From positions 140,681-204,680 of the forward strand of contig QNGE01000964.1 in NCBI GenBank assembly GCA_008508345.1: a stretch of DNA of 64,000 bases. The letters run 5' to 3'. Both the position numbers and the translations under genes were made by a program. The notes under the pieces were generated by a model. That model was given only the letters and a program-made list of their open reading frames with translations, had not been told where the DNA came from and ran no database searches. Positions 24,651 to 36,376 of the stretch are shown one piece after another. Positions within the stretch are counted from its first letter, which is position 1. The number at the start of each line of letters is the position of its first letter. This stretch comes from Paragonimus westermani (taxonomy: Eukaryota > Platyhelminthes > Trematoda > Plagiorchiida > Troglotrematidae).

Positions 24651-25297
24651 AATGTTCTCCAGGTCAGGATGGCGACCGACAGAGTCTAAGATAAAGCCTA
24701 GGTACTTTATCGACGGTAGGAAGAACTGGCACTTTTCGGACTTCAGTTGAACCCCGTAGTCCTGGATGCGCTGGAGCACAGCCACGATGCGACTTCGGAG
24801 TTCTTCAGCTGAGCGACCCATCAGGATAATATCATCCAGGTATGCGGCTGTATCCGGTAGACTAGAGATCATGGCGTCGATAATCTGCTGGAAGATGGCG
24901 GGTGCTGTCTTCATGCCGAACGGGAGCCTGGTGTATTGGAAGAGACTTCTGTGGGTGTTGATCGTGACCAGTTCACGGGATTCCGGTGCGACCTCGATTT
25001 GGAAATATGCTTCCGCCAAGTCCAGTTTGGCGAAGAATGTGTCGGAATTGAGCATTGTGAACAGGTCCTTAGGAACCGGAAGCGGATGGCAGTTCGCTTC
25101 TAAGCTCGCATTGAGCCCAGTGGAGAAATCTGCACAGATCCGGATGGACCCATAAACTTCTTCACTACGACAATCCGTGCGACCCATGCAGAGTATGCGA
25201 CCGGGTTCAGAACACCAAGTTGTTCCAAACGTTGCAGTTCTTGATCGACCAGAGGGAGGGCTGCATATGGTACCGTCCGTTTGGGTCGGAAGACCGG
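24651..25297 (-). pseudogene. pol: Gypsy reverse transcriptase, disrupted
   Basis: The RT copies element RNA to DNA. Its N-terminal part ([17 protein letters not shown]) is in the protease frame just past an in-frame TAA at 25298-25300. A one-base change near 25152-25160 moves the rest to another frame, starting [14 protein letters not shown]. Palm motifs are intact: the first catalytic aspartate in [14 protein letters not shown] (about 25022), [13 protein letters not shown], and the YLDD active site at 24842-24831. The thumb region (IKYLGFILD) ends at TGA 24648-24650, after which the same frame continues with Gypsy-like connection sequence (LRIFLGLISYYNSF). Retained catalytic residues suggest fairly recent death compared with the BEL fragment at 30 kb. 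Confidence 0.92.
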
Positions 25298-25509
25298 TTA
25301 GCTTCCACGACAAAGGTGCAATATGGCCTGAGTGCGGGTGCACTGACCAAGACCATTTTGGAACACCGGAGCGAACTGATGAATGATGTGGTCGGACAAA
25401 TCACCATGCGTGTCAACGGACCGCACGTGGTTACAGATTGACCGAATGGGAAGATCCAGAAGGTCAAGTTGCTCGATCCATTCAAGACCCAATAGATTCT
25501 GGTCCGAGT

Positions 25510-25740
25510 CGGAAACGTAACACGTCCCGTTGGTCATTGCTGTCCGGAATCGTACCGAACAATGCAGCTGACCAGTCAGCTGCACGGTACCACCACAAGC
25601 ACTGGTGGCGGTTTGGGATGATGGATGTACAGGAGGGCTGCCCAGTTTTCGCCAGAGAGCCCCGGAGATAATCGTGATGTCGGAGGCTGTGTCCAGTTGT
25701 GGACGAACCGGACGACCATTGATGTGTACCGACACGAACG
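25510..25740 (-). pseudogene. pro: Gypsy retropepsin-like aspartic protease
   Basis: The segment contains the retropepsin signature QLDTASDITIIS with catalytic aspartate D of the DTA motif at about 25693-25691. It is preceded by FVSVHINGRPV and followed by a hydrophobic strand near LLGLEWIEQL, the usual order in retroviral-type proteases that process Gag-Pol. It is in the same frame as the CCHC knuckle, about 170 bases downstream of it. The domain itself is open, but the reading frame upstream (10-bp duplication) and downstream (stop at 25298-25300) is broken, so no polyprotein can be made. Confidence 0.85.
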
Positions 25741-25864
25741 TACGATTCTCCGCGACATTGAATTTGAAAGTGGCTAGCAGACTGGATGATCTTCCAACTG
25801 GTTTGTAATGGTGCTTGAATCTTTGGACCGAGGCAGGCTTACCCCGGGCCGCCAGTCGTTTCGG

Positions 25865-26739
25865 GCAGAACCCATGTTTGTGCCCGACCATGTGGCATTT
25901 CTGGCAGCAATGTTGCCGGAAGGTGCAGAACCTGTGGAAGTGCCATGCAACGACAAGTAACGACAAGCAGAAGGAGACTTGTCGTGGCTGGCTTGACCGG
26001 TTCTTGTAGGAAACTGGGGCTTGAAAACCATGTGCACCGAACGAGGGGCTCGGTCCGGGTTCTGGATCATCGCGGAGTCACGTTTCAGGTTGATCAATCG
26101 ACCGCATTCCTCGACCATCTTCTCCAGTTTCGTCTCGGGTTGCTGATCGATCATGGTCAGGAGTCGCGTTCGAAGATCAGCGTAGCTGGGAGCTTGGAAA
26201 CCACAGCTGAATACCAAGCATCGGAATTAAACTTCAGTGAGTGAATCGAGTTTGAACCGACCGCATTCACGATTGACCAAACCAGCGTATGTGACAAAAT
26301 CGTCATTGTCATGTTTGACCAGTTGGAGACATTGAAACCTAACGTTGAATAGAGAACAGTTATCCCTGAATACCTTCTTCAGTTTTTCCACACTGTCCGC
26401 GAAGTCCAACGTTCGCGGCTCGGCAGGGGGAATGTAGTTCGAATAACGGACGTGCTCCGCCCGACCAAGTTTCCGGAAAAGCAGGCGCACTTTGGTCTCG
26501 TCGTCTCGATTGGCCAAATCGACTGTGAAAACGTCTTCGTACCGCTTGTACCACGACTCGAATGATACACCGGCATCAGGATCATACAGAAACTCGTGGA
26601 TATTCCGGGCCATGTGATCCACAGACGGCGGATCAACGGAAGGTGTAGATGATCACACTGTGGCAAACCGTGTAGTGATGAGCTTCATCGATCGTATTTG
26701 CGCCTGCATCATCTGCTTCAATTCTGGATCGGAGGACAT
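25865..26739 (-). pseudogene. gag: Gypsy gag (capsid and CCHC nucleocapsid), disrupted
   Basis: Gag would form the particle shell and bind element RNA. The frame starts at ATG 26739 (MSSDPELKQM), meets TGA at 26653-26655, continues through a capsid-like region (SFESWYKRYEDVF, KVRLLFRKLG), meets TAA at 26227-26229 and continues in the same frame (LEKMVEECGRLINLKRD). Near 25949-25968 the 10-base unit AACGACAAGT/C is repeated in tandem, which shifts the frame by one. The nucleocapsid knuckle CQKCHMVGHKHGFC (C-x2-C-x4-H-x4-C) then follows at 25906-25865 in the new frame. That single duplication accounts for the frame change. A programmed frameshift is unlikely because stops also interrupt gag. 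Confidence 0.85.
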
Positions 26740-26755
26740 GATGAGGCGATGAATC

Positions 26756-26773
26756 CGAAAATCTGCGTCGCCA
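26756..26773 (-). other. Candidate retrotransposon primer-binding site
   Basis: On the minus strand TGGCGACGCAGATTTTCG begins with the TGG that pairs with a tRNA CCA end. It lies 16 bases upstream of the gag start and 4 bases after a string ending in CA (26778) that could be the 5' LTR terminus. The tRNA was not identified. Confidence 0.45.
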
Positions 26774-26778
26774 AAACT

Positions 26779-29700
26779 GTTATGAACCGCGTGGATTGAC
26801 AATTGATGCAGATCAGTAACGCCCAGCGTTCACGATAACCCTGCTTAGTTACGACGGTTGCACTAACGATCTGCGTTATCATGGACTATACGACGACGTA
26901 CGAACTATCGCAAATGAAGATGACAGGAAGACAGGGAACCTTCAGCCAAGGGTATATTTGATCTCAACCAAACGTGTTCAACTACAATGGAAAACTCTGC
27001 CGTATTCATAATGTTCAAGCGGAAGCTCATAGAGTAGTGAAGGCTCATACAGTTGTAAAAAACAACATTTTCAGGTTAATTGTGGCATTATCCCAACATA
27101 AACTGAAGGGAATAATAACCGTACCAAAACGGCGATTTTCAGATCTACTAATTTCAGTCTGATTTAATGTCCGACAGGGCGTGCAGTTTATTTAATAAAC
27201 ATACATTGCCTATTCCAAGATGAAGGGTCTTTCAATCAGTTTGACTAATTTTTAATTTACCTTACACCAATAGTCTTAACAGTCGTTTGCCTGTTGCATC
27301 AAATTCGTTTTCGTTTTCACCCACCAGAGATACAGTGTGCATGTAGGGTTTGGGTTTGGAAATTGCGATCCTGTTCCTTGTTAAAGTTTGATGCCAGAAA
27401 GTTCCTTTGTTTCCAAAACTGGCTGCAGTATTGCTGAGTGTTCAATATTAGTTATTGACTGGTAACCACTAATGTCTGGTAAACTGTAATAACGAGCCAT
27501 CTTTCCTGGTAAGCGCAAGGAACCAATTTGAGTGTTCCGTTGTTGGGTTGATGAAACTGGATGATACTGCAGAAGCGTTCTGTGAAAACATGTAGAGCTG
27601 CGATCGAATTTTGGTGTTCTGAACGTCGAGTCTATTTAATCCGCACAACAGAGTTGAGGATACCATCAAAAAACTTGTGGGCACAAAACTCTGATGATCC
27701 ACTAGACGGCTTTGATGGTAGTTTTTTGAAATATTGATTGTTTATTTAACAACCGTTGATACTACGAGGAAGATCTTCTCTATTCTACAGCGGCGTTTCT
27801 GCCCACTTCTAACCAATGATCCACACCTGCGGAAAGTGACTTCCTGCTGGGCTGCGAAGATCACGTTAGAAAACGAAACGGTAAGGAACTGCAAACCATC
27901 TACATGGACGAATGACTAGCCGAAGGCAAAAAGTGTACAGCTTCCTTGAGCATCTATAAAGCTAGTCGGCGTGTTCGGCTCACTGAGCGTCCAGTCATAG
28001 TGGACATATAGATAAAACATACAGTTTAGTTCCTAGTTTCTAGATAACCGGCGACCATACTTTACTTGACATAATGAAGACAGTAGCCAAGTGACTTCGA
28101 AGACAGATAAGTCCATTTTCAAGGTCAAGCATAAAAGGGCTCCACTAGTTTCTCAGAACCACTTCCCGACGAAACCATCACAGATCGGGGCTGACTAACA
28201 CAATGTGCCCTCAGATTTATCAGAAATCCCTAAAATTCTGAATTCAATTATCATACTGGTATCAAAAATATCTATCCTACCCAGGTAAATGGGTGTTTAG
28301 CTTTTCATTTCTGAAACGCGCGAGCGTTTTAATTAACCTATATGGAAACCTGTAAGGCGGCGTAAATTGTATGTGGTCGATAGCAAACATTTGCCGGAAG
28401 CACACGATTAGTTTTGCGGCTGGTGCAACTGACCAGATATATGAATCCGGTGAATTTCGACCGCATACCTGTTGAAACAGTTCGCAAAACTTTAAGATTT
28501 ATATAAAATTTTCTGTAGTCAATCAGTAAAACAGTGTCATCCACGACACAGACGCGTATTTCCCCTAGAAAAATAACTGTCACTGTTGTGAAAAATCAGT
28601 AATATATGATGCCAGATATTCTCCACCATTCATATACGTTGTGTCAGTACACCTTCTTATCTGATCAAAGACATGCTTGCATTCCGGTCCATCCCAAAAT
28701 AGATCCCGTACACTTAATGTCCTATTTTGTGACAAACGATTTCGGAATTTGTGACGTGCGTACGCTTTCACTTTTGTAGAGATCCAAATATGAAGAACGT
28801 GGATGAAAATGACAACTTCGTTTCGAGTCGCCTTCACGATTAGATGGCCGGTATTTTTTTCACTGGTGACAGACAGGTAATTACAACATTTCTGCAACGG
28901 GACGCTTGCATTCAATCCTTGGAAATGGAGCAAAAGGAGTGAGGGTGGCCCGGTTTTTATCGTACGCACATTCATAAATCCGCACAGTTTCTCCAAAATA
29001 TGACATGTGCTATCGCTGGTTTTGAATTTGAAAATGACAAAACTTGTTTCACGAACGTGTAGGAGATTGTTTTGTTGTGCGCGCCAACCGAACTAAACAG
29101 CAATAATGCAAAAGTAAACTCTGTTGACGTTTACCAGTCGTGCTTTGTGAATTCAAAACTTTTGTTCACATGTACAATGTACGAGAGGCTGGTCTAATTT
29201 TATAAGATTATTATCTCTCACAAAAAATCATAATGATACAACTGCTCAATATTCTTGTTCCTATCACATCCCACCTCTCTCTTGTGAGATTCGGCATAAT
29301 GTCATCTAACTGTCCGACGGAACGTCAGAAGCAAAAGAGGAGTGATTGATTCTCGAAAATTGGAAACCCACCCATGACAGAATAACAATTCCACGTTGGA
29401 GGACTTTCACTGTGAAACACCTGATGGAGAACCGTCACTTCATTTCCTCTGCTGATATCTGTGTGGGCTTTTACCATGTTCCTATCATGACAGGTGTGTT
29501 GTAGGGTTCAGATTACATTATTCGTTTATTCCGGCGTTTCACAACTCAGCCGTGCGGCCCTAGCCCGCTAAATTTTGATATATCTGTCAGACGATTATAC
29601 TCCAAATGTTCTCTGTTAGGAGCAGTTCCACCAGCCCAGCATATGTAATGCGCAAAAAACTACTGATCGCTCTGTAACACTGAACACAATTCTGGGGCTC

Positions 29701-30057
29701 CTATCTGGGAGAAAAACTACTTTTTTGCCCAGATGATGCAAAGACTTCTACTGCACTGTGAAAACAAAACGTTAGAATTTTTTCAGCTATCCAGAATAAC
29801 TTCTTGACTCAGTTGTAGCTGCGATTCCATCTCAACACCATCAACGATTGCTCAACGCTGGATTTCTCACCATTACGCGTCATTAAACCTGAGTTTTCCA
29901 CGTTAAAATTTCACCTGCCTACTGTGAACTGTGATGAATTTGTGTATTCAAGTGATATTAACCATATTACTGAATTCAGTTATTACGAGTTTTTTCTAGT
30001 TAACCGTTTTGAGAATAGATTACCTTTGTCATTGGATATAGAGAGGCATTTATCGGA
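26779..30057. other. Non-coding stretch; 5' LTR of the Gypsy element may lie at its left end
   Basis: If a 5' LTR exists it occupies the first few hundred bases above 26778. Its outer end is not marked by anything I can see. Two adjacent minus-strand frames (138 codons at 28580-28996 and 81 at 28338-28583) are the longest elsewhere, but no domain was recognised and a length of 138 codons is about what chance allows once in a window this size. Confidence 0.4.
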
Positions 30058-30525
30058 TCAACGGATTACGTGTAATCCGGTGTGAACTGGGTTCGTTAGC
30101 GAACGATTCAATAGCTCTGCACCGTAATCTATTTGCATCAACATCGCCTGACAGCCTTTCATTTGACTGGCTGGTCCACGCAAGCCATCAACGTCGCCAA
30201 CGACTAGTCAATGATCAATGAAAAACTACTTCTTTACGGCTTGCATAATATCATGTCGGTAGCCAAACTGCTGGTGCAAAATTCTCACAGCCTCCGTAAA
30301 ACCCACCTTCTATGACAAAATTACACGGTACCTAATTGACTCTTTCGCTCTACCACGACAATAATGCAACAAATATGAAACCTTCGATCCTTCGTGGACT
30401 AATTTGTGTGCCATGTTATTTTCAAAATTTCTGAGAAAGGTAAAGTAATTCTTCCGGGATCCATCGAAACTATCCACCTCAATTTTCAGAAGACTAGCAC
30501 AAGAGCCAAAGGTCTGAGAGCTCAC
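30058..30525 (-). pseudogene. gag: BEL/Pao-type gag remnant
   Basis: On the minus strand SLLKIEVDSFDGSRKNYF, LRNFENN and YLLHYCRGRAKESI match the pattern of the DUF1759 gag segment of BEL/Pao retroelements (LPK-x-E-x-x-x-FDG followed by a helix and LLHYC-x-GRA). A TAG at 30310-30312 interrupts, and the same frame continues with FTEAVRILHQQFG, the expected next block, to TAG 30226-30228. A second frame (30058-30198) carries GLRGPASQMKGCQ and AMLMQIDYGAELLNR, the helix block that follows in this family. No protease or RT of BEL type was found beside it. It is older and more broken than the Gypsy copy at 23-27 kb. Confidence 0.7.
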
Positions 30526-33058
30526 TTTAACAACTCGACAGAGTCTAAATAAAAAGGGTTTGTTTTAGAGCGCCGCTGTTGAATAGCTTGGCATGGTATA
30601 CTAAACTTAGTCCCGACTGTCGGAACCGGTTCGGATTCTGTGACATTACGCTGTCTCCTATGTGACTCGAGTACTCAACGTCCCAGTTCCAGCTCCTCTG
30701 GTTTCACGATCGGCTCTTTCTCTAACAGATCATCAAAAACTTCATTAGAAACACTCGTTAGAGGACGATTAATTCAGAAGTGCAAAACAGCACTGGATTT
30801 GGACACACTCTACCTCTTCTCCGGTGGGGCCATCAACGTTCTTATCGCTACCCTAAGGACGGATCCCTGCCCAGTTGTAGGGGATCCAAACAAAAAAATC
30901 ATGCTTAGCAGCACTCGGTTCATTAGGAACAAACTAATCACTTTGCGGAGGAGCTCAACACAAGCATATTTTTGATGTCGCTGAAGCATTCACTGTCATC
31001 GACAGGCCATGTGTCTGTGTTGCGCAGACCGAATTTCTGATCTCTTGCTTCTACACTTAATCAACAGTAAAACGGGGCCCATCAGCAAAAACAACAATGC
31101 ATCTTGTCCTCCGACGCCAAATAACGATCACCCGTGTATGCAAATTCGTTTACCTGGAAGTACAACTCGGACTTCTGCATTATCATTTTGAGCCACACCT
31201 CTTGTCAAGTACGACTGACCTTTAGAACAGCAAGATTGTTACAGCAAGACTACATCGCGATTCAAATTCACCAGTTGCTAATTGACGAAGATACAGAATT
31301 GACGATGATCAGGTCTGATTTGAAGTAGCCTCTGTGTCAGGGGTGGATATCTACCAATAAAAAGTGCGGATTGCTCACAAATTGTTTCGGAGTGGTTTTC
31401 GGTTTTGTTGAAACAGATTGTGTATTACACACAAGTGATTTGTTACAGAGAACTGCATATCATTCTTCATTTGGCCGCGGGAAGGAAACGGTTTCTAGTA
31501 GGATAGAGAGCAGCAAAACCAGCCATTTAGATTTTAAGTGAGACGATCACTCAGGGTTGGAATCACATTACAGTGTTTGTTATAAGAAGGGACAGTCAGC
31601 ATCAAGGTGCTAAGCGTGGCAAAATATAGCAAGACAGGGGAAACAATTTACCAGACTAAGCATATAGGTTGGGATATACACAAGAGCTAAGACGTATTCA
31701 TGATATCTGTTTTGAAGATGGAATATTTAATGAATAGAATATATGCGCGTTCATGTCAAACTAAAAGCGACATCGAAGGCAGGCAATCTAGAAGAAATGG
31801 GAAACCGCAGTCTAAGCATGAGTTAAGTTGTTTCATATCACACAAGTCCGTACCATACGAGCAAAAATTAGGACAGCGTACAGCGTATGGATTTACTTAA
31901 TCAGTAAGATCTAGAAGAAAACTACATTTTAAGGATTCATTTAACATGACATAAAGGCATACCGCCGGGAGCTTGAACTAGCCACCATGACCTCTGCTAC
32001 AACTGTAAATGGGAATATCACCAACTGTAACTGTTTTACCTTGATCATCAACAAACTGTTCTCTCTAATGGAATGAGTAGTGTGGGCAATGTTTCAAAAT
32101 TGTTGCCAACCAGCTTAGACCATTTACATATCACTTTTTTGCAACAGCAAAATACAATGCGGTACTACTAGGCAGTAGAAAAAATTGCCAATCAATATTT
32201 CAAATGTCTAAGTAAACTCTAGCAGCTACATGAAATGGCAACTTGGCCCGAATGTGAACCACCACCAATCCCAAAACAGTCATGGCCCAATTAAACAATC
32301 GTTTTCCATGTCCTTGAAAGAGTTGATGAAGTTTTCGTTCATTGTTTAACACGCTCCTGTTCCTGAATACTTCAGTCTGACAGCAAACTCAGTGTTCTTT
32401 GCAGTAGCCCAGAAACAAACAAAAAGATCCCTGAACGTACAAAGTGATCTCAGTTCAGATGATGTGTGTAACCAAACCCTCAACAAACTATGTTTAAAAG
32501 CTTATTATAGTTTTTGCGCAAACACCATGTTGAAGTGATGATGCGACATCGAAAGCGCGCTTCATACTTTACGTGATGGATGAGTTTGAGGAAATTCTTT
32601 TTATTTCTGATGGAAAGGTAGAAAGCTAACAAACGCGAACTGGAAAATCCATAGTTTTGATTAATTCTCATCAGCCTATCGCGCAAAAGCCAGAAAAGAC
32701 CGACTGCAACTGATTTTATTCGCAACAGGTCCAATGGTTAACCTCGTATACTTTGCTTGCCGTGTTGCCAGATATTAGCAAACCAAAAGTTGGAATTTTC
32801 CAGAGGCAAGCTAATCAAGTACCAGCTCTCTATTGACAGGCATCTCATTTACACCGGTAGGGAAACGATTTCTTCTCACAGGGTTCGCACTCGTATGATG
32901 TTGGTTTCAAACAATGCTATGTCGTCTGGGATGGGACGGTATGGAAGTATGACTCACACAATCGCCTGCTGCTAATGAACAATGTGATTCCACTTGTTAT
33001 GTATGTTCTCTTATCGTCCTAATAAACGTTACGACTAAACATTGTTTTTCAATGAAAA
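30526..33058. other. Non-coding stretch upstream of the BEL/Pao remnant
   Basis: The plus-strand 111-codon frame at 30640-30975 lies opposite what would be the upstream part of the BEL/Pao element and is probably a shadow. Some minus-strand pieces such as FDDLLEKEPIVKPEELELG look protein-like, but I cannot place them in gag. Confidence 0.4.
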
Positions 33059-33082
33059 GAGCACAATTAAAGAATTGTGCTC
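33059..33082. repeat. Perfect 10-bp hairpin
   Basis: GAGCACAATT and AATTGTGCTC are exact reverse complements around AAAG. No T-run or gene end is nearby to suggest a terminator role. Confidence 0.7.
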
Positions 33083-36000
33083 ATGACTGAACAGAAGTAA
33101 TCTGGTTAATGTGGTCCGTCCGCAAGTTCTTCTGACTGAGCGTGAACGACTGGATAAATATTTCCCCTGAGAACTGGTTTACGTCCGTAAACAGATGAGT
33201 GGGTTTCAAGCCAGCTTGGTTATCAACTGCATTAAGGACAATATTCTATATAATAACTTCCCGATTTCTTCATGTCTTTCTGGTCTAAATAATACTTTGC
33301 TTATTTGTAATACTGTCATTTCGAATGCTGCTACGCATTGGGTAAAGTCTTCAGTATGCGGTTTTTGTTGTCAGGTTTTGGAAACGACAAAAAACTATTA
33401 ATCAACCATGAAGCTAGGGACAGTATGACTGGACAAAAACGGACTTTGTTGTGTTTGTAATTCTAGATGGGATGGTTTTTGGGTAATCAGTGTTAATTAA
33501 GTTGCACGTGTTGTAGAGAAGCGAATTAATGCGTGGGTGGGTGTTTCCCTCAGCCTTGCAGCTTCTGAAGACATACTGTAGGTGTGACCCCTTTCGACTT
33601 TCGACGCGACTGCTTCTCACGCTGTGACGTCCATCACTATGAGTATGCTGATGGAATGGCAGACGTTAATGGGAAGTATTCCACTCAGTGTCAAACGCTT
33701 ACCGATGAAGTCTCTTACGCCACGGAAAAAAACAGAAATAGGGAGAAGAATAGGCCCCACAGTAATGGCATTTATAGCAGAATGCATTACATAACATTAC
33801 AGTTTAAGGGGCATTTACTAGCCAAGTTAATTTTGCACCAACTTTCTGATGTGATCACTAGTATCAGTCAAACTGTGAGTCCTACTGTGATCTTTCACTC
33901 AAAATAGATGAAACTATTTAATCTAAACGATATTGTGCTCAACAATACCTGTTCACTGTTGATCCATTAACTTGCCTGGTTCTGTGGTTCATGGTTCATC
34001 TAGTGACAACACTGGGAGTTTATCAGAAAGAATTCCTGAATACTTCCCTGTATGAGCTCGCTCCGGAACAACAGGGAATATCACCGTAGTCATCTTGAAC
34101 AGTGTGATTGACCGTAACAAATACGTACACAGGAGGAGAGCATTTCGAACTTGTTAAAATGCCCCCACCGGTACATTTTAGGGGATCCAGTAGTGTACAT
34201 TGTCTGTAGACGAGGCGGACGCAATTCAGTCACGCAACGTGAATCCTTCTACATCATGATATGAAAGTGGCAGAGCATGTACAAATCGACAGTAGGGTAA
34301 GCTGATGCTCTATAATCCATTCCACTTAGCAAACACGAACGAACCGAAATCTACTTGGTACGTGATAAAAACGATAATAAGATCGTATTCGTTTTTGACC
34401 GATATCACCGTGCCACGTTTCATATCTAGCCAACATATAATATATAATAAATTTTATATACTTGTGTACTTGTTTAAATATTGGTCGGAAAATAATTTTG
34501 GTCGCTGAACGTTTTTGTGTTTCTGTGAAGATTTCAATTAATCGAATTAATTATTCCGCGTGCTGATGCAAGATAGAAGCAGTTAGCTAACTTTAAACTT
34601 TTCATGTGTAGACACGAAAAACATTACAAATTGTTGATGCTGTTTTGAACAAATAACTTTAGCCGCGCTTGATATTTCATAGACTCCTACTATCTAAAGT
34701 CTCATGGTATGTGAAAAGGAGAGTACAGGTAATTATTTGCTGGAGATCTACAACCTTATAGTCATTAGAAAAGAGCTTGCCAATCAGTTTGCTAGGAGTT
34801 GACTTGTTATAAGCCGGACAAGTTTGTTTGCAATTTTTTGAAATCATGTTTGTTATTTCATTGCCTTACTTAATTGAATTACAAATAACTCGATGTTTTC
34901 TCTTACCACAGAAACCAAGGTGACGTCTACGCCTATGTTAAACGTTAGGCTACTCTACAGCATTTCGGTCATGTCTAGGTTTTCCAGTGACCTCGCGAAA
35001 AAATGTTTCATCTGCCCTCTTATCTCCGATTGAAGTTCAGTTTACTGTACGGTGATGGACTCACCATAACGAAAATCTAGTCAACCGGTTAAACTTTGAG
35101 TAGATTGGTCTGGCCCACATCACATTCCATTTTTAAGGATCGTCTTATCGTGCATTCAAAAATACTTGGGTTGTATTGTTTGTATGAGCACCCTTTTTTA
35201 ACCCATTCAACTCAACCACAATATTGAGTGCCTTTCAGTTTCAAGCAATGCCAAGTCGAGAACCATGTGACATGAATCACAAGATATTTTAGTTTAAAAC
35301 CAGGACTGATTACCATTCAAATTTTCATTGAACAAAGATATACGACTTTCCTGATATGTTGATGAATACCTAACGGCCCTAAATCACACACAGAGCCTGT
35401 GGAAACCTAAGCAAAAAAAGTCACTGTCAGTTAATTTGGATCGCTAACTTCAGTGTTGAAATTTTGACCAAACATTTTGTTCAGTGTTTCCGTTTACTAT
35501 TTACATTTTGTATCCCACACTAATTGAATTTCACTAAAATTGAGAGCTTATTTCTTCATTTTTTAGAAAATCGTGAAAGACAACCAAAGTGTATCAACTA
35601 GTACCGTTTTCTTATCGATCTCGTGCCACCACGAGAGAGCTTCCTTAGAAAGATTTAGTACGTTACTGCTGTTTACACAAGTTTGCGAACAGAAATAGAT
35701 TAACAAAGCATTCGTACTTTGTCTATGTTCCACAAAATTTGACAATAATTTCGGGTAACATGTATATTGAAACTATATTTTTCGTAAATTTGGTGATGAA
35801 ATAAATGCACTGATCAGTAGGTTTTAGTGAACACGTTTTTCGTTGTTAACCTGCTGAAAATTGACCGATTTTTGAAGAAAAAACATGTTGACCCAAATGG
35901 GTTGAAGGCAACGTTTCAGCCCGCAGTGTAGCGTTCTCACTACGAACAGTATCAAATCCGTTAGGAACACAAACTTGTATATTTAAGCTGCATATTAAAA

Positions 36001-36348
36001 ATACTGAATAAAATACTGAATAAAATGTATAGCACAGAAATCCCACTGAATCCTCGACCTGCGAATGATCTGTTTTCGTACCAGAAGAACAATTAAAGTT
36101 ATCTGTTTCTATCGATTCTCCATCGGCGTTCATTACATTTTCTTTATTGTGTTACAATATTCGGCGAGCTGCTGTCAGATAACAACTGAGAAGTCCACAA
36201 AAACAATTCACTCAGATTCGCTACAACTCACAACTTTATGACTGATGACTAGCAATCACAAAGGCACTCGGTGTCGCAATATTGTTTCACTAATACAACG
36301 CATTTAACTGCGTGCAACGGGAGGTGTCTACACTTTCATCGCTTAAAG
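33083..36348. other. Non-coding stretch, AT-rich
   Basis: A 12-bp unit AATACTGAATAA is repeated twice at 36000-36023. AT-rich tracts occur near 34430-34460. No gene supported. Confidence 0.5.
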
Positions 36349-36376
36349 GATGTTTTGATTGACAGATCAAAACATC
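36349..36376. repeat. Perfect 11-bp hairpin
   Basis: GATGTTTTGAT (36349-36359) and ATCAAAACATC (36366-36376) pair fully around TGACAG. Isolated in non-coding sequence. Confidence 0.7.

Larger units (their letters stand above)
23273..26778 (-). mobile_element. Degenerate Ty3/Gypsy LTR retrotransposon
   Basis: The minus strand carries, in canonical Ty3/Gypsy order, gag, CCHC knuckle, aspartic protease, reverse transcriptase, RNase H and integrase, over about 3.5 kb with higher G+C than the flanks. A candidate primer-binding site lies at 26756-26773 and a candidate polypurine tract at 23281-23293. The body is interrupted by stops at 26653-26655, 26227-26229, 25298-25300, 24648-24650, 24504-24506 and 24090-24092, by several frameshifts and by deletions, so the element is dead. 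LTRs could not be matched by eye. The end coordinates are placed at the PBS side and PPT side and are approximate. Confidence 0.9.

Noticed and set aside
24766..26244. Plus-strand open frames of up to 129 codons
   Set aside because: They lie antisense to the Gypsy gag-pol region and are shadows of its GC-rich coding sequence.
28338..28996. Two adjacent minus-strand frames, one containing VVDDTVLLI, reminiscent of a LINE reverse transcriptase active site
   Set aside because: No other RT motif surrounds it, the flanking residues do not fit the palm or thumb, and 138 codons is within chance length for this window.
34150..34240. Minus-strand string ACACTACTGGATCCCC preceded by a weak box-B-like region, suggesting a fifth hammerhead SINE copy
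   Set aside because: Neither the CUGANGA core nor a GAAA box is present, and the head does not align. At most it is a very distant relic.
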